This document shows, one piece after another, positions 28,664 through 37,700 of a stretch of 64,000 nt of DNA. The DNA is from Gemmataceae bacterium (GTDB lineage Bacteria > Planctomycetota > Planctomycetia > Gemmatales > Gemmataceae): assembly GCA_003136315.1 (NCBI GenBank), contig PLDW01000143.1, positions 22,049 to 86,048 of the forward strand, given 5' to 3'. Position 1 is the first letter of the stretch; every line of letters begins with the position of its first letter. Position numbers and translations under genes: made by a program. The notes below the pieces were generated by a model. That model had not been told where the DNA came from, did not search any database, and saw only the letters and a program-made list of their open reading frames with translations.

Positions 28664-29608
28664 TTACACGGGGTCTAAGGGGTGTGCGAGTTCGGCAAGA
28701 AAGCTCTGGACGTTAACACACCGCCGCGGCGGTGCAAGTGTGGAGCGCGAGTCGAGCACGGGGTCCCCTGTGGCGGCCAAAGCTCGGCGGACGCGGCCAA
28801 TCTCGTCAGCGGTGAGCGGTTGGGGCGGGACGGCAAGCAGTCGCTCGATGCCGAGGGAGGCGATGCCGCTCGTCCGGGCGGTAGCAACTGACGTACCGCG
28901 GAGGGTGTTGACATCGCAGTACGCGTGCGGGACGTGGTGGACGCGTCCGGTGCGGCTGCGGCGGGTGCAACAGAGCGAGTCGTCGCACCGATAATAGGTC
29001 TCGTCGCGCCACTCTGCGGCCCCAACGGTGAACCCGCGGTGGGCGCTCCCCGGCAGCGGGGTCTGTTGGTCGGGCCGGCCTGGGTCCGCGTTTCCGGCGG
29101 TCGTCACCACCAGCTTACCTCGGTCCCGGAGCCGGGCGAACACGTCGTTGAACGTGTGCGTCAGGTCCCGGATGACAGGAGCGGCCGCCCCCCTCATCGT
29201 CACCGATAGGTTGACAACCGACACATCCGGCCGGTTCTCGACATGTTTCAGGGCCTGCAAGAGTGGCCGGCACGCCACCATCGGCGACGGGGACCTTACC
29301 ACCGTTAGCCGGTAAACGTACAGCTCGATCGACGGGACCAGACCGCCCTTAGGTTCACCCAGTTGTTCGGCCATGAGGGTGCCATGACCGTGCTGGTCAC
29401 CGAGCCGGTCGTATAGCCACCAGCCGGTCCCGCCACCCCGCGCATAGATCTGATCACATCCTTCGTGGTGACACACCCATACCTCGCGGACGGTCCGCTG
29501 CAGCCAGTCTGTGCGGAGCTTGATCCCCCCATCTATCAGGGCGACGCCGACAGTGGGGCGGGACGGCCCAGGCGGGGCGGTCGCGGTGTCGAGCGAAGGA
29601 TTCGACAT
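28664..29608 (-). CDS. Subtilisin-like (S8) serine protease, cytoplasmic
   Basis: 314 residues. The triad is complete: Asp in VGVALIDGGIKL (~residue 26), His in DQHGHGTLMAEQLG (~72), Ser in LRGTSVATARTSGIASL (~240). The oxyanion Asn is in VVTTAGNADPG. There is no signal peptide or propeptide, and the length equals a bare catalytic domain, so it should act inside the cell. Clustered Cys residues near 210 (RCDDSLCCTRR) are unusual. The GAF-protein gene lies 117 bases downstream and a sigma-like gene diverges upstream. Proteases of this kind in bacterial conflict clusters can activate or destroy partners; the target is unknown. Confidence 0.88.
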   Translation of the reverse strand: MSNPSLDTATAPPGPSRPTVGVALIDGGIKLRTDWLQRTVREVWVCHHEGCDQIYARGGGTGWWLYDRLGDQHGHGTLMAEQLGEPKGGLVPSIELYVYRLTVVRSPSPMVACRPLLQALKHVENRPDVSVVNLSVTMRGAAAPVIRDLTHTFNDVFARLRDRGKLVVTTAGNADPGRPDQQTPLPGSAHRGFTVGAAEWRDETYYRCDDSLCCTRRSRTGRVHHVPHAYCDVNTLRGTSVATARTSGIASLGIERLLAVPPQPLTADEIGRVRRALAATGDPVLDSRSTLAPPRRCVNVQSFLAELAHPLDPV

Positions 29609-30163
29609 GGCTGGGCGGGTCCCTTCAAACTGTCGGCTGCTTGAGTCGGAAAGTGTTGAATACAGTAATGAGGCGGCCGCTGCCAGGCAATTCAGGTTCT
29701 ACGGGATTCTTGGGGAGGTTTCAGGATAGTCTGTATCGAAGATGGCGCAATTTATATAAGGATATCGAGTTACGACGATACAGCTCCTTGATTACTCACT
29801 AGCTTCCCGTAACACTCTATATTTTTTCCATAAGTCCAGGTCCAGAAAGCAGTTACGGTGAATCATTGGGATAGTCAACAATTTTCTTGCTTTCCATAAG
29901 TTTATTTTCTGCAATAACTTGCGCCACCAATATGATATTTTCCGAGAAACAACTGATTGCTGTGGACGCCTGGCGATTCCCTCAACTTTTGCGGAGAGCC
30001 GCAATTACGAATTCTACGGCTGGTCGGCGAATTTCGACCGCAGTCAGTGTTTTTCACTGCACCGGACGGCCGCGCTCTCGACACCGGGGCGGGGTGAAAA
30101 AATCCGGCCCGGCTGCGTTATACTGCAAGAGAACCGGATGTCCCAACCCGCGGAGGCTCGGGC
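29609..30163. promoter_or_regulatory. AT-richer divergent intergenic region
   Basis: 555 bases between divergent genes, markedly richer in A/T than the flanks. Contains an 11-base direct repeat TTTCCATAAGT (29825-29835 and 29891-29901) and an inverted pair CCGTAAC / GTTACGG (29807-29813, 29852-29858). AT-rich stretches near 29745 (TTTATATAAGG) could serve the protease promoter. No convincing gene is present. Confidence 0.4.
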
Positions 30164-30703
30164 ATGGGGGTTTCACCCGATCTCCAGAAGTGGTCTGCCC
30201 GCTACGAGCGGGAGGGATACGGATGCGGGGCGGTGTTCAACCTGATCGTCCGATGGGGCACCCACCCGGCTGCCGCCACCGAGCTGATGACCGAGGCACG
30301 TCAGGAGGCCGTGACCCGGATCCTGTACGCCTACGCGCGGGCGCCGAGGCACTTCAGGGACTACCGCCATTTCGCCAACTCTGTCACCCAGGCGGCGGCC
30401 AATTGGCTCCGCGACCAGCGGCGGCGGAACCGGGGTGTGGTCGGCATTTTCGACAACGAGTTCGCCGCTCTTGAGACCGACCCCCGCGAGCAGGTGGTGA
30501 GGCAGGCGTTCGAGCGGCTTGTCCCGACTGACCAGGAGATCATCGGGTTCGGGGTACTTCAGGGGTGGACGCTCGACGAACTGGCCGACAAGTTTCTGCC
30601 CCGCGACGAGGCGTCAGCGAACGCCCGTCGGCTTAGGGTCCGCCGCCAGCTCGTCGCCGCCCTCACCCGGCTCCGCATTCAGTACGAGGAATTAGACCGC
30701 TGA
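30164..30703 (+). CDS. Sigma-70-like (ECF-type) factor of the GAF/protease cluster
   Basis: 179 residues from ATG 30164. Region 2 is recognisable (ELMTEARQEAVTRILYAYAR, then FANSVTQAAANWLRDQRRRN). Region 4 is an HTH with WTLDELADKFLPRDEASANA RRLRVRRQLVAALTRL. The long first helix is unusual. Downstream on the same strand are two unknown genes within 55 and 20 bases. It is probably the transcription or adaptor component of this island; sigma-like proteins in conflict clusters may also be used only as protein-protein adaptors. Confidence 0.65.
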   Translation: MGVSPDLQKWSARYEREGYGCGAVFNLIVRWGTHPAAATELMTEARQEAVTRILYAYARAPRHFRDYRHFANSVTQAAANWLRDQRRRNRGVVGIFDNEFAALETDPREQVVRQAFERLVPTDQEIIGFGVLQGWTLDELADKFLPRDEASANARRLRVRRQLVAALTRLRIQYEELDR

Positions 30704-30754
30704 CAACCCGCCATCCCCCCTCACCCCCCTGGTGAAGACCTCCGGAGCCACAAC

Positions 30755-31207
30755 ATGCCTCTGCCCTATCTCTACCCCGAGTGGCTCTACAACCTCAAGC
30801 GGCGGCGGTTCGCCCTCCTCCGGGAGCTGCGCAACCAGCTCGCCCACTGGATGTTCGACCAGCGGTTCTGGCTGTCGGACGACGAGTGCAAATTGCTGCT
30901 GCAGCAGACGGTCGATAGCCTCGGGGAAACGCCCAGCCTCCACCACGCCTTCCTCCGGCGGGACGAGCTGACGTTCGCGGAGTTCGAGAAGCTGTACGAG
31001 GATGAGGCATTCCTGTGCCTGGTTCAGGCGTACCTCAAGTCCGAGAAGGGGTACCGGCGGCTCACGGACGCAGTGGTCGGCCTGACCCCGCAAGAGATCG
31101 ACCTGCTCTGCGAAGTGTACCGAGACCGGACCCGCGACCCGGCTGCGGAACCGATACGGTCCCGGGTCGACGCCGCCCTCGCGAAGTTCTTCCTGCCGCC
31201 CTACTAA
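30755..31207 (+). CDS. Unknown helical protein of the GAF/protease cluster
   Basis: 150 residues from ATG 30755, about 50 bases after the sigma-like gene. Entirely helical: YPEWLYNLKRRRFALLRELR, then YLKSEKGYRRLTDAVVGLTP. The segment LRNQLAHWMF contains R-N-x-x-A-H, which recalls the HEPN RNase motif, but the protein is short and the match is weak. It may be a small adaptor or death-like domain. Function unknown. Confidence 0.5.
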   Translation: MPLPYLYPEWLYNLKRRRFALLRELRNQLAHWMFDQRFWLSDDECKLLLQQTVDSLGETPSLHHAFLRRDELTFAEFEKLYEDEAFLCLVQAYLKSEKGYRRLTDAVVGLTPQEIDLLCEVYRDRTRDPAAEPIRSRVDAALAKFFLPPY

Positions 31208-31226
31208 CCCCTCCTGGAGACCAGAC

Positions 31227-32216
31227 ATGACCGCGATCGCGACAGCCGCGCAGCGCAAGAAGGGACCCGATCTCGTGGGGGACCTCCGGATCGCGGAGGC
31301 CCGGGAGTCCGGGCCACCTCGGGTACCGGCGGCCACCATCCCGGATGCGCGGGCCTACCTGACGTTCGTGCTGGTTGACGCCCCGAACGGGCTGCTACCC
31401 CACCTCCGCTGGCTCGAGACACTGTACTTCTCCCGGTTCGAGGCCCCGCTCGGCCGGCGTCTTGCCGGCCAGGACCGATACGCCGCTCCGGTCGCCTCCC
31501 CAGCATTCGTCCATCGGAACCCGCTCCCGGAGCCGCAGGCGGTCGCCCTGCTCGATCGCGGCCCGGACGCCCTGGCCGAGCCGGACGTCTTTCCGGACGG
31601 AGAGGCGGTGAGCCTGGCCCGGCTCCTGCTCAACCCAGCCGCGCTGTGGGATTTGGCCGACCACATTGGCTACCAGCTGCCCGACGCCTGGATCCCGGCC
31701 CTGGAAGCATCCGGCCGGGAGCTCGCCGCCGAACTGGGCATCACCTTCGAAGAGTCGTGGGAGCCTGAGGACGACCAGCCGGTCTCGGTCGACGAAAACA
31801 TGTACGAGGTCATTCCGGCCACGGTAATCCCGTACGAGCTGAGCGGACAGACGGTCGTGGTCGAGTTCGAGGGACCCGAGGGTGCGGCGGCGCGGCGAAG
31901 GCTCGCGGCCGACCTGTTCGGTGACCCCGCGGCCGACTTCACAGTCCGGCTGCGCGTCCGGCGCGGGTTCCGCATCGCGATGGAGGTCGAGCCCGCACCC
32001 TGGGTGAAGCCGCTTACCCTTCGCGTCAAGTTGCCATCGGGCGATGTGAGGGAGTTCGTGGTCCCGGCCGGGTCTGCCGGAGAAGCCCCCACGTCTGCGG
32101 GCCGGTCGTCGCCGGCATCCGAGCCGGTTCCGCCGTCCGTTTTCCCACTGGCCCTGGCTGTCTTCCAGTCCCGGGACGGGTTCGATTGCGTCGACGTCCG
32201 ATCGGCTAGGGGCTGA
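31227..32216 (+). CDS. Unknown protein closing the GAF/protease cluster
   Basis: 329 residues from ATG 31227 with GGAG upstream. The N-terminal half has alpha/beta character (AYLTFVLVDAPNGLLPHLRW). Residues ~185-270 look like a beta-sandwich (PYELSGQTVVVEFEGPEGAA, then RVRRGFRIAMEVEPAPW). The C-terminus is Pro/Ser-rich. No family recognised. Spacing of 20 bases to the upstream gene implies co-transcription. Confidence 0.5.
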   Translation: MTAIATAAQRKKGPDLVGDLRIAEARESGPPRVPAATIPDARAYLTFVLVDAPNGLLPHLRWLETLYFSRFEAPLGRRLAGQDRYAAPVASPAFVHRNPLPEPQAVALLDRGPDALAEPDVFPDGEAVSLARLLLNPAALWDLADHIGYQLPDAWIPALEASGRELAAELGITFEESWEPEDDQPVSVDENMYEVIPATVIPYELSGQTVVVEFEGPEGAAARRRLAADLFGDPAADFTVRLRVRRGFRIAMEVEPAPWVKPLTLRVKLPSGDVREFVVPAGSAGEAPTSAGRSSPASEPVPPSVFPLALAVFQSRDGFDCVDVRSARG

Positions 32217-33199
32217 CGCGCCCTGGCCGCTCGAACCGGCGCACGTTCAGGCTCTCTGATCTGAGTATTTCGTTGAGGCACTCTGCCCCTTCGGACAGAC
32301 TGACGCTTACCCGTCCAGTATCGCGTCCGAGTCCACAACCTCCCCGCAAGAGACAGGTTCGGAACCGAGACTTTTCGGAGACCGGTGAGAGGACCGCGAG
32401 CGGTCGCGGCGGCCGGCTTCGACCTCAAACCTCGTCAAGCCGATCGACCCGGCCGACCTGATCACCTCATTGGGTTGGATTACTCGCTCCGACGTCATGC
32501 ACGCACGTGTTACTTACGTCGGTCATATCGACCGATGCACCGCTCCGACATGAAGCCACGCCGGGATGAACTCATCCGGCCCTCGAAAATCGCTGCAGCA
32601 CTGAAGGAAAATGGCTCGGGAAACGACACTACTCGGAGCAGAGAATCGATCAACTCTGGTCCGTATTCGATGTTTCGGGTAAGGCCCTGAGAAGAACCAG
32701 ATTGTTCAGCGAAGGCAGCAGCGGCAGTCGTTGACAAGCCGTGAAGGCCCTGTTGACCCCTCGCGTTTTGCCCCCGGCGAGACTTCGTCGGTGCATAACA
32801 TCCTGGTACTCCTTCCTCACAGCCGTATTCCCTCATGTGGCCTTACTGGAACGACTTGAGTTCTCCTTACCGAAGATGTACTCATGCCGAAGTCGAGGTA
32901 CTTGCCGAGATCCAGAGCCGTCTCTGGCCTGTTAACTGGTTTGCCCTCTGTTAACTGGCGGGTAGGTCTCTGGGGAGAGTCTCCGAGACTTTTCGAGGGA
33001 GATATTCGGGGTCCGAGGGCAACCCCCAGGGTTCGGCTCGGACCCCGAGTGATCTCTTTCGAACCCGAGACTTTTTCTTGCGTCAGAGGGACGCAAAAAC
33101 CCTTGGAAATCCAGGGGAAAAACGCGACACCCCGGGAGTGTGTCTCCCGGGGTGCGCAGTCAACCGATGGGTCGGGAAATTCCGTAACCGTACACTCAG
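32217..33199. other. Intergenic stretch with no supported gene
   Basis: About 1 kb with only short, overlapping frames of unlikely composition. Near 32990-33080 several short imperfect repeats of GAGACTTTT and CTCGGACCCC type occur. It ends in the terminator and tRNA fragment listed separately. Confidence 0.6.
33128..33154 (-). terminator. Rho-independent terminator of the tRNA-Asn remnant
   Basis: Perfect 11-bp stem CACCCCGGGAG / CTCCCGGGGTG with a 5-base loop. On the - strand it is followed by TCGCGTTTTT. It lies 46 bases past the tRNA 3' end. Confidence 0.8.
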
Positions 33200-33245
33200 C
33201 TCCGCGACCTAGATTCGAACTAGGAACCCGCCGGTTAACAGGCGT
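33200..33245 (-). tRNA. 3' fragment of tRNA-Asn (anticodon GTT)
   Basis: On the - strand: partial anticodon arm with GTT (33239-33237) in TGTTAACC, variable loop, perfect T-arm CCTAG-TTCGAAT-CTAGG, and acceptor strand TCGCGGA plus discriminator G at 33200, correct for Asn. No D-arm or 5' acceptor strand is found upstream, so only the 3' half remains. This is the classic leftover of integration into a tRNA gene. Confidence 0.75.
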
Positions 33246-33524
33246 GTGCTTGAGGGTGTCAGGAACGCCGGAAACACAAGGAATATCAGGGTTCTACACC
33301 ATTTCCCGGACTTTGCAAGGTGACACATCCCTTGCGTAGAACCACAAGGAATCGGCGTAGTCCGGGGGGTTTTGGCGTAGTAATGGCGTAGTGGCCCCGA
33401 ACCGTCGATCTGGCTGGATTTTCACAGTCGTATCGATCCTCTGGAGCGTGGTCCTGAAAACTGTGGAACGCATCGCTGCGTATTCGAGGCTGGGTCCGCC
33501 ATCGACCCGCGGACTGGCGATTTT

Positions 33525-34199
33525 GTGCGATTGGGACTGCCTTACGGTGAGAAGCCGCGTCTGGTCCTGATCCATCTGGCCACTGAGGCCAAGCGGACTG
33601 ATTCACCAGTGATTGATGTCGAAGGGTCGATGACAGCGTTTGCCCGATCCCTCGGCATGGAAACTAACGGGCAACAGATTCGCGACCTCAAAGGACAACT
33701 CAGCCGATTGGCCGCATCGTCGGTCCGAATGAGGATGGTTCAGGAGGGGCGGGCCTATCAGGTCAACACTCAGATCATCTCCGCCTTTGACCTCTGGTAT
33801 CCCACGCACCCTGGTCAGAAGGTTCTTTGGCCATCGACCGTCCGTCTCAGTCATGAGTTCTTCGAGAGTCTGGAGCGTCATGCTGTTCCGCTTGACTACC
33901 GGGCCGTCCTGATGATCGCTCACTCGTCGATGGCTCTGGACGCCTACACCTGGCTGGCCCAGCACCTCCATCGTGTACCGGTTGCCATGCCCCAGTTCAT
34001 CCCGTGGTCGGCGGTCTACGACCAGTTCGGGCAGGGGTTCGGCCGAGTCCGGGACTTCAGCCGCCGGTTCCTGAAGACGCTGCTCCAGGTCAAGAGCGTC
34101 TACCCGGCTGCCCTATTGGATGCCGACCAGAAGGGGATGATGCTGTTCCACAGCCCGACCCCGATCCCGTCGAAGTCGATTCTGATCGATCAAGGCTGA
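33525..34199 (+). CDS. Plasmid RepA-like replication initiator, probably 5'-truncated
   Basis: 224 residues from GTG 33525. The segment LGLPYGEKPRLVLIHLATEA, followed by SMTAFARSLGM, matches the RepA family of broad-host plasmids. FIPWSAVYDQFGQGFGRVRD in the C-terminal half also fits. The frame is open upstream to 33384, encoding further plausible residues but no ATG, so the N-terminus is probably missing or uses a distant start. An origin-like stretch with a DnaA box follows. The gene lies directly beside the tRNA-Asn remnant, consistent with an integrated plasmid. Confidence 0.7.
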   Translation: MRLGLPYGEKPRLVLIHLATEAKRTDSPVIDVEGSMTAFARSLGMETNGQQIRDLKGQLSRLAASSVRMRMVQEGRAYQVNTQIISAFDLWYPTHPGQKVLWPSTVRLSHEFFESLERHAVPLDYRAVLMIAHSSMALDAYTWLAQHLHRVPVAMPQFIPWSAVYDQFGQGFGRVRDFSRRFLKTLLQVKSVYPAALLDADQKGMMLFHSPTPIPSKSILIDQG

Positions 34200-34226
34200 T
34201 GGTCGGGTCGAGTTCTCCAACGTTGA

Positions 34227-34390
34227 CTTGGTCGCGCCTGGGGATAAGCCTGGGGACCATCGAAGTTATCCCCGGTAAGTTGGTCGCGGCCCCCCACAGA
34301 ATCCTGCGGGCCTGTCACGGTAAGCTGATCGCTCAAACTTATATGTCTATATGCCTCTTCCGGTAGTCGACACATCCCTTCTGTGGATAA
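34227..34390. other. Candidate plasmid origin downstream of repA
   Basis: Contains a perfect DnaA box TGTGGATAA (34382-34390), an inverted pair GGGGATAA / TTATCCCC (34240-34247, 34266-34273), and an iteron-like word TTGGTCGCG at 34228-34236 and 34280-34288 with a weaker third copy CTGATCGCT at 34325-34333. Confidence 0.45.
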
Positions 34391-34730
34391 CTCCTCTCAC
34401 GATCCTGGATGCCTCCAGAGCAGCAGAGAGGCTTCGCAGAGAAGAAAGTGGAGGGTAGGGGTAGGTGACCCAGCCACCGACCTTCAGAACCGCTTGTAAT
34501 CACATCGGACTGACTCTGGACAGATCCAGACTCACCCACAATCTCTCCCGACGCTCACACCTCTCGCACTACGCCGATTTCTTCGGTCGGGGTGATGGCT
34601 CTCGGCGAGGTATGCGGAGGTATCTGGCATCGAGCAGTTGTCCTGGTCGGTCGCTCAGTCAAAGAGGACAGTACGCACTACCGCGTTTTGTCCATTACTC
34701 CCCACCCTCCCAAGCTCAGGAGTCGCTCCA

Positions 34731-37700
34731 ATGGCCATCGCGTCGCTGAAAACCTTCCTTCGCCGACTGTTCGCTCCTCGCTCGCTATCCCCGGTCCGCA
34801 CCGCACCGCGCCACCGTCTCGGCGTCGAGTTTCTCGAGGACCGCTTGACCCCCACTACCAACGTCTGGCTCGGCGCTGTGAACTCCGGGACTGTGCAGGC
34901 TCCCGCATACGACTGGAGTACCCCTGGCAACTGGTCACTGGGAACCCCCGCCGTAGGCCAAGATCTGGTGTTCGGGGCATTGACCGGCGCCACCGCCGCG
35001 CAGTACACAGTCACGGACGACCTGGCCATCACAAGTGTAAACTCGATCACGTTCACCAGTAACACTGGCTACGTTATCAGCCCGCTCAACCCCAGCAACA
35101 CCATCGACCTGGCCAGCATCGCGCTGTCCGCCCCGACGAACAGCCAGGCCACGGTCGGCGCCGATTTAACCTTTACCGCTGGCGGGACGACAACACCCAC
35201 CGGCAACGCGACCCTGACGATCAATTCCACCGCCGGCACGACCCTGGCCATCAGCAGCCCAACCGTGAACAACGGCGGTAACACCCTGACGGTCACGGGG
35301 CAAGGCATCGTTTACTTCAACGGAACCAGCGGCATCGTCCCCGGAACCATCATCGGGGCCGGCGGGCTCTCCATCAACCAGAAGTACTCGTCAACTGTCT
35401 ATACTTGCGACCTGGATGACACTGCGAACTACTCGGGCTCGACCATAATCATCACAGGAAGCGCGTTACTGGATGCGCCCAGCGGCTACGCTGTCTCCAA
35501 CTGCCTGGTCATCGGGAAATTTAGCGCCACCTCCCCTTCCACCGCTCCTGCGATCAACGCCACTGCCACCCTCGGAGCGAGCAACGAGATCCCCGGCGCC
35601 CAACCCGCCTCGGTGGCGATCTTCGCGAACGGCGCACTCTATACGGGTAACCTCCAACAGACAACCATTAACTCTAAAGGCAAGCCCGTCACGACTAACC
35701 AAGGCTACACCGACACAATCGGCTCCTTGCTCATGCAGGGCGGCCTCATCGACACCAGCGACTCCAGCATCTCGGGGGCCACACCCGGCACCATCATTCT
35801 CAACGGGGATGTGACGACCCTGGGGTACAGCTTTAGTGCTGCCATCAAGGGGCATCTCGATCTCGGGAACGTGGCACCCGACGCCTACGGAAATCAATCC
35901 CGCAACTTCAACCTGGACTCCGGCACCGCGGTTCCCGATCTGGACATCGCGGCAACGGTCACCAGTGCCACCCCGAACGTGGGGCTGAAACTACAGGGTT
36001 ACTCGACGCCGTTGAACCTGGCTCTTGCCTCTCTTGTGAACGCCTATCAGACAACGAATACACCCGGCATGTTGCAGTTGGACGGGACCAACACCTATTC
36101 GGGCGCGACTCAAGTGGGCGCGACTCCGGGGAGCAGCGCACCGGGTGGCACCCTGATCATCACCAACGCGCAATCCCTCGGGTCGCTGACGACGCCTGCG
36201 GGGACCACGAACAGTACGACCGTCGAATCCGGTTCCAGCCTGAACCTCTGGAACCCCAACGCGGACACCACCCTCCCATTTTTGCCGTACTCCCTGACGC
36301 TCTACGGCGCAGGCGACGTTGACCTGGTGGGTGACACGAACCTGACCGTTGACACGAGCCTGACCGACCCCTCTCTCGCGTCCCTGAGCGATGGGGGTGC
36401 CCTCCAGGCCGGCGGCCCCACTGACGGCGTCCACTACACCAGCCTCCAGTGGACGGGGAACGTGACCCTCGCGAGTACTAGCGTCATTGAGGAGAACGAC
36501 TTTACTTCTCTCTCTATCACCCCGACGACAACCTATCCCAACGGCGGAATCGTCAGCGGTCCTGGCGGTCTGATCAAGACCGGCACGGGCACGGTTGTGC
36601 TCAACCAGAACAACAGTTACACGGGCGCCACCGAGGTGACCGATGGCATCCTCAAGGTGAATCACCCCTTCTCGCTGGGTGGGTCTGGGATGGGCTCGCC
36701 AGCTAACCCCGATCCGTCGGCGGGGACAATGGTGGACTTCAGCGGGTCGCTCCAGTTGGCGGGCAGCGTGACGATCAGCAATGAGACGTTGACGCTGGTG
36801 GCGGGCGCGGGCGGCCGCTACGACTTCTACAACAACGACACGACCGATTCCACCCAGGCCACTCAAGCCACCCCCGCGTTGTTCAGCAATGGGACAAACA
36901 CCTGGAACGGGGCGGTGATCCTCGCTCCCAATCCCCTCACCGGCCAGACCACGAACCACATTGCGGCGATCGATGGCGCCACGCTAACGATCTCCGGCGC
37001 CATCTCCGATCCGTCGCCCGCCACGACGCCGAGCCCCGACAATTTCCTCATCGGCCAATCGGACGCCAGCCTCACCCATATCGCCGCTGTGTATGACGGG
37101 ACTGTCCTGCTGACGGGCACCAACACTTACGCCGACACGACAGAGGTGAGATTCGGCATCCTGGCGGTTGCCAACGCGGATGCGCTGGGTTCCCCGAACA
37201 ATGAGGCGACCAACCCGGCTCTGAACGGAGGCACCACAGTCGATTCTGGGGCAACCCTCCAGTTGCAGGGCGGAGCAACGGGCACAATCCCGTTCGACCC
37301 GATGGAGAATTTGACCCTCAACGGCAGCGGAATGGCCGTCGCCACGGCAGACGCCCCGGGCTACGGAGCCCTCCAGAATTGGACCGGCTTCAACACCTGG
37401 GGTGGGAACGTTGATCTGGCGACGGCCTCTTCGATCAGCGCTGCGTCCTACACTGACTTCACTCAAACCGGCTTCCCGGAGTTCATCACCTCTCAATTGA
37501 CGATCATGGGGGTGGTCAGTGACCCCTATTCGACAAACCCTAAACTCACGACGAGCAATCTGACGGAGATCGATAGTGGCATTCTCGCGCTGACGGGCAC
37601 CAACACCTATGCTGGGGTCACTTATGTGACCGACGGCACCCTCGTGGCGGAAAACGCTACCGCTTTGGGAGCGACCACCGCCGGAACGACGGTCTCAAAC

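Noticed and set aside
29792..30004. 70-codon - strand frame in the AT-rich gap
   Set aside because: No ribosome site, AT-driven composition; better seen as control region.
35991..36959. 322-codon - strand frame within the surface-protein gene
   Set aside because: Antisense of low-complexity Thr/Gly repeats; no ribosome site or domain.
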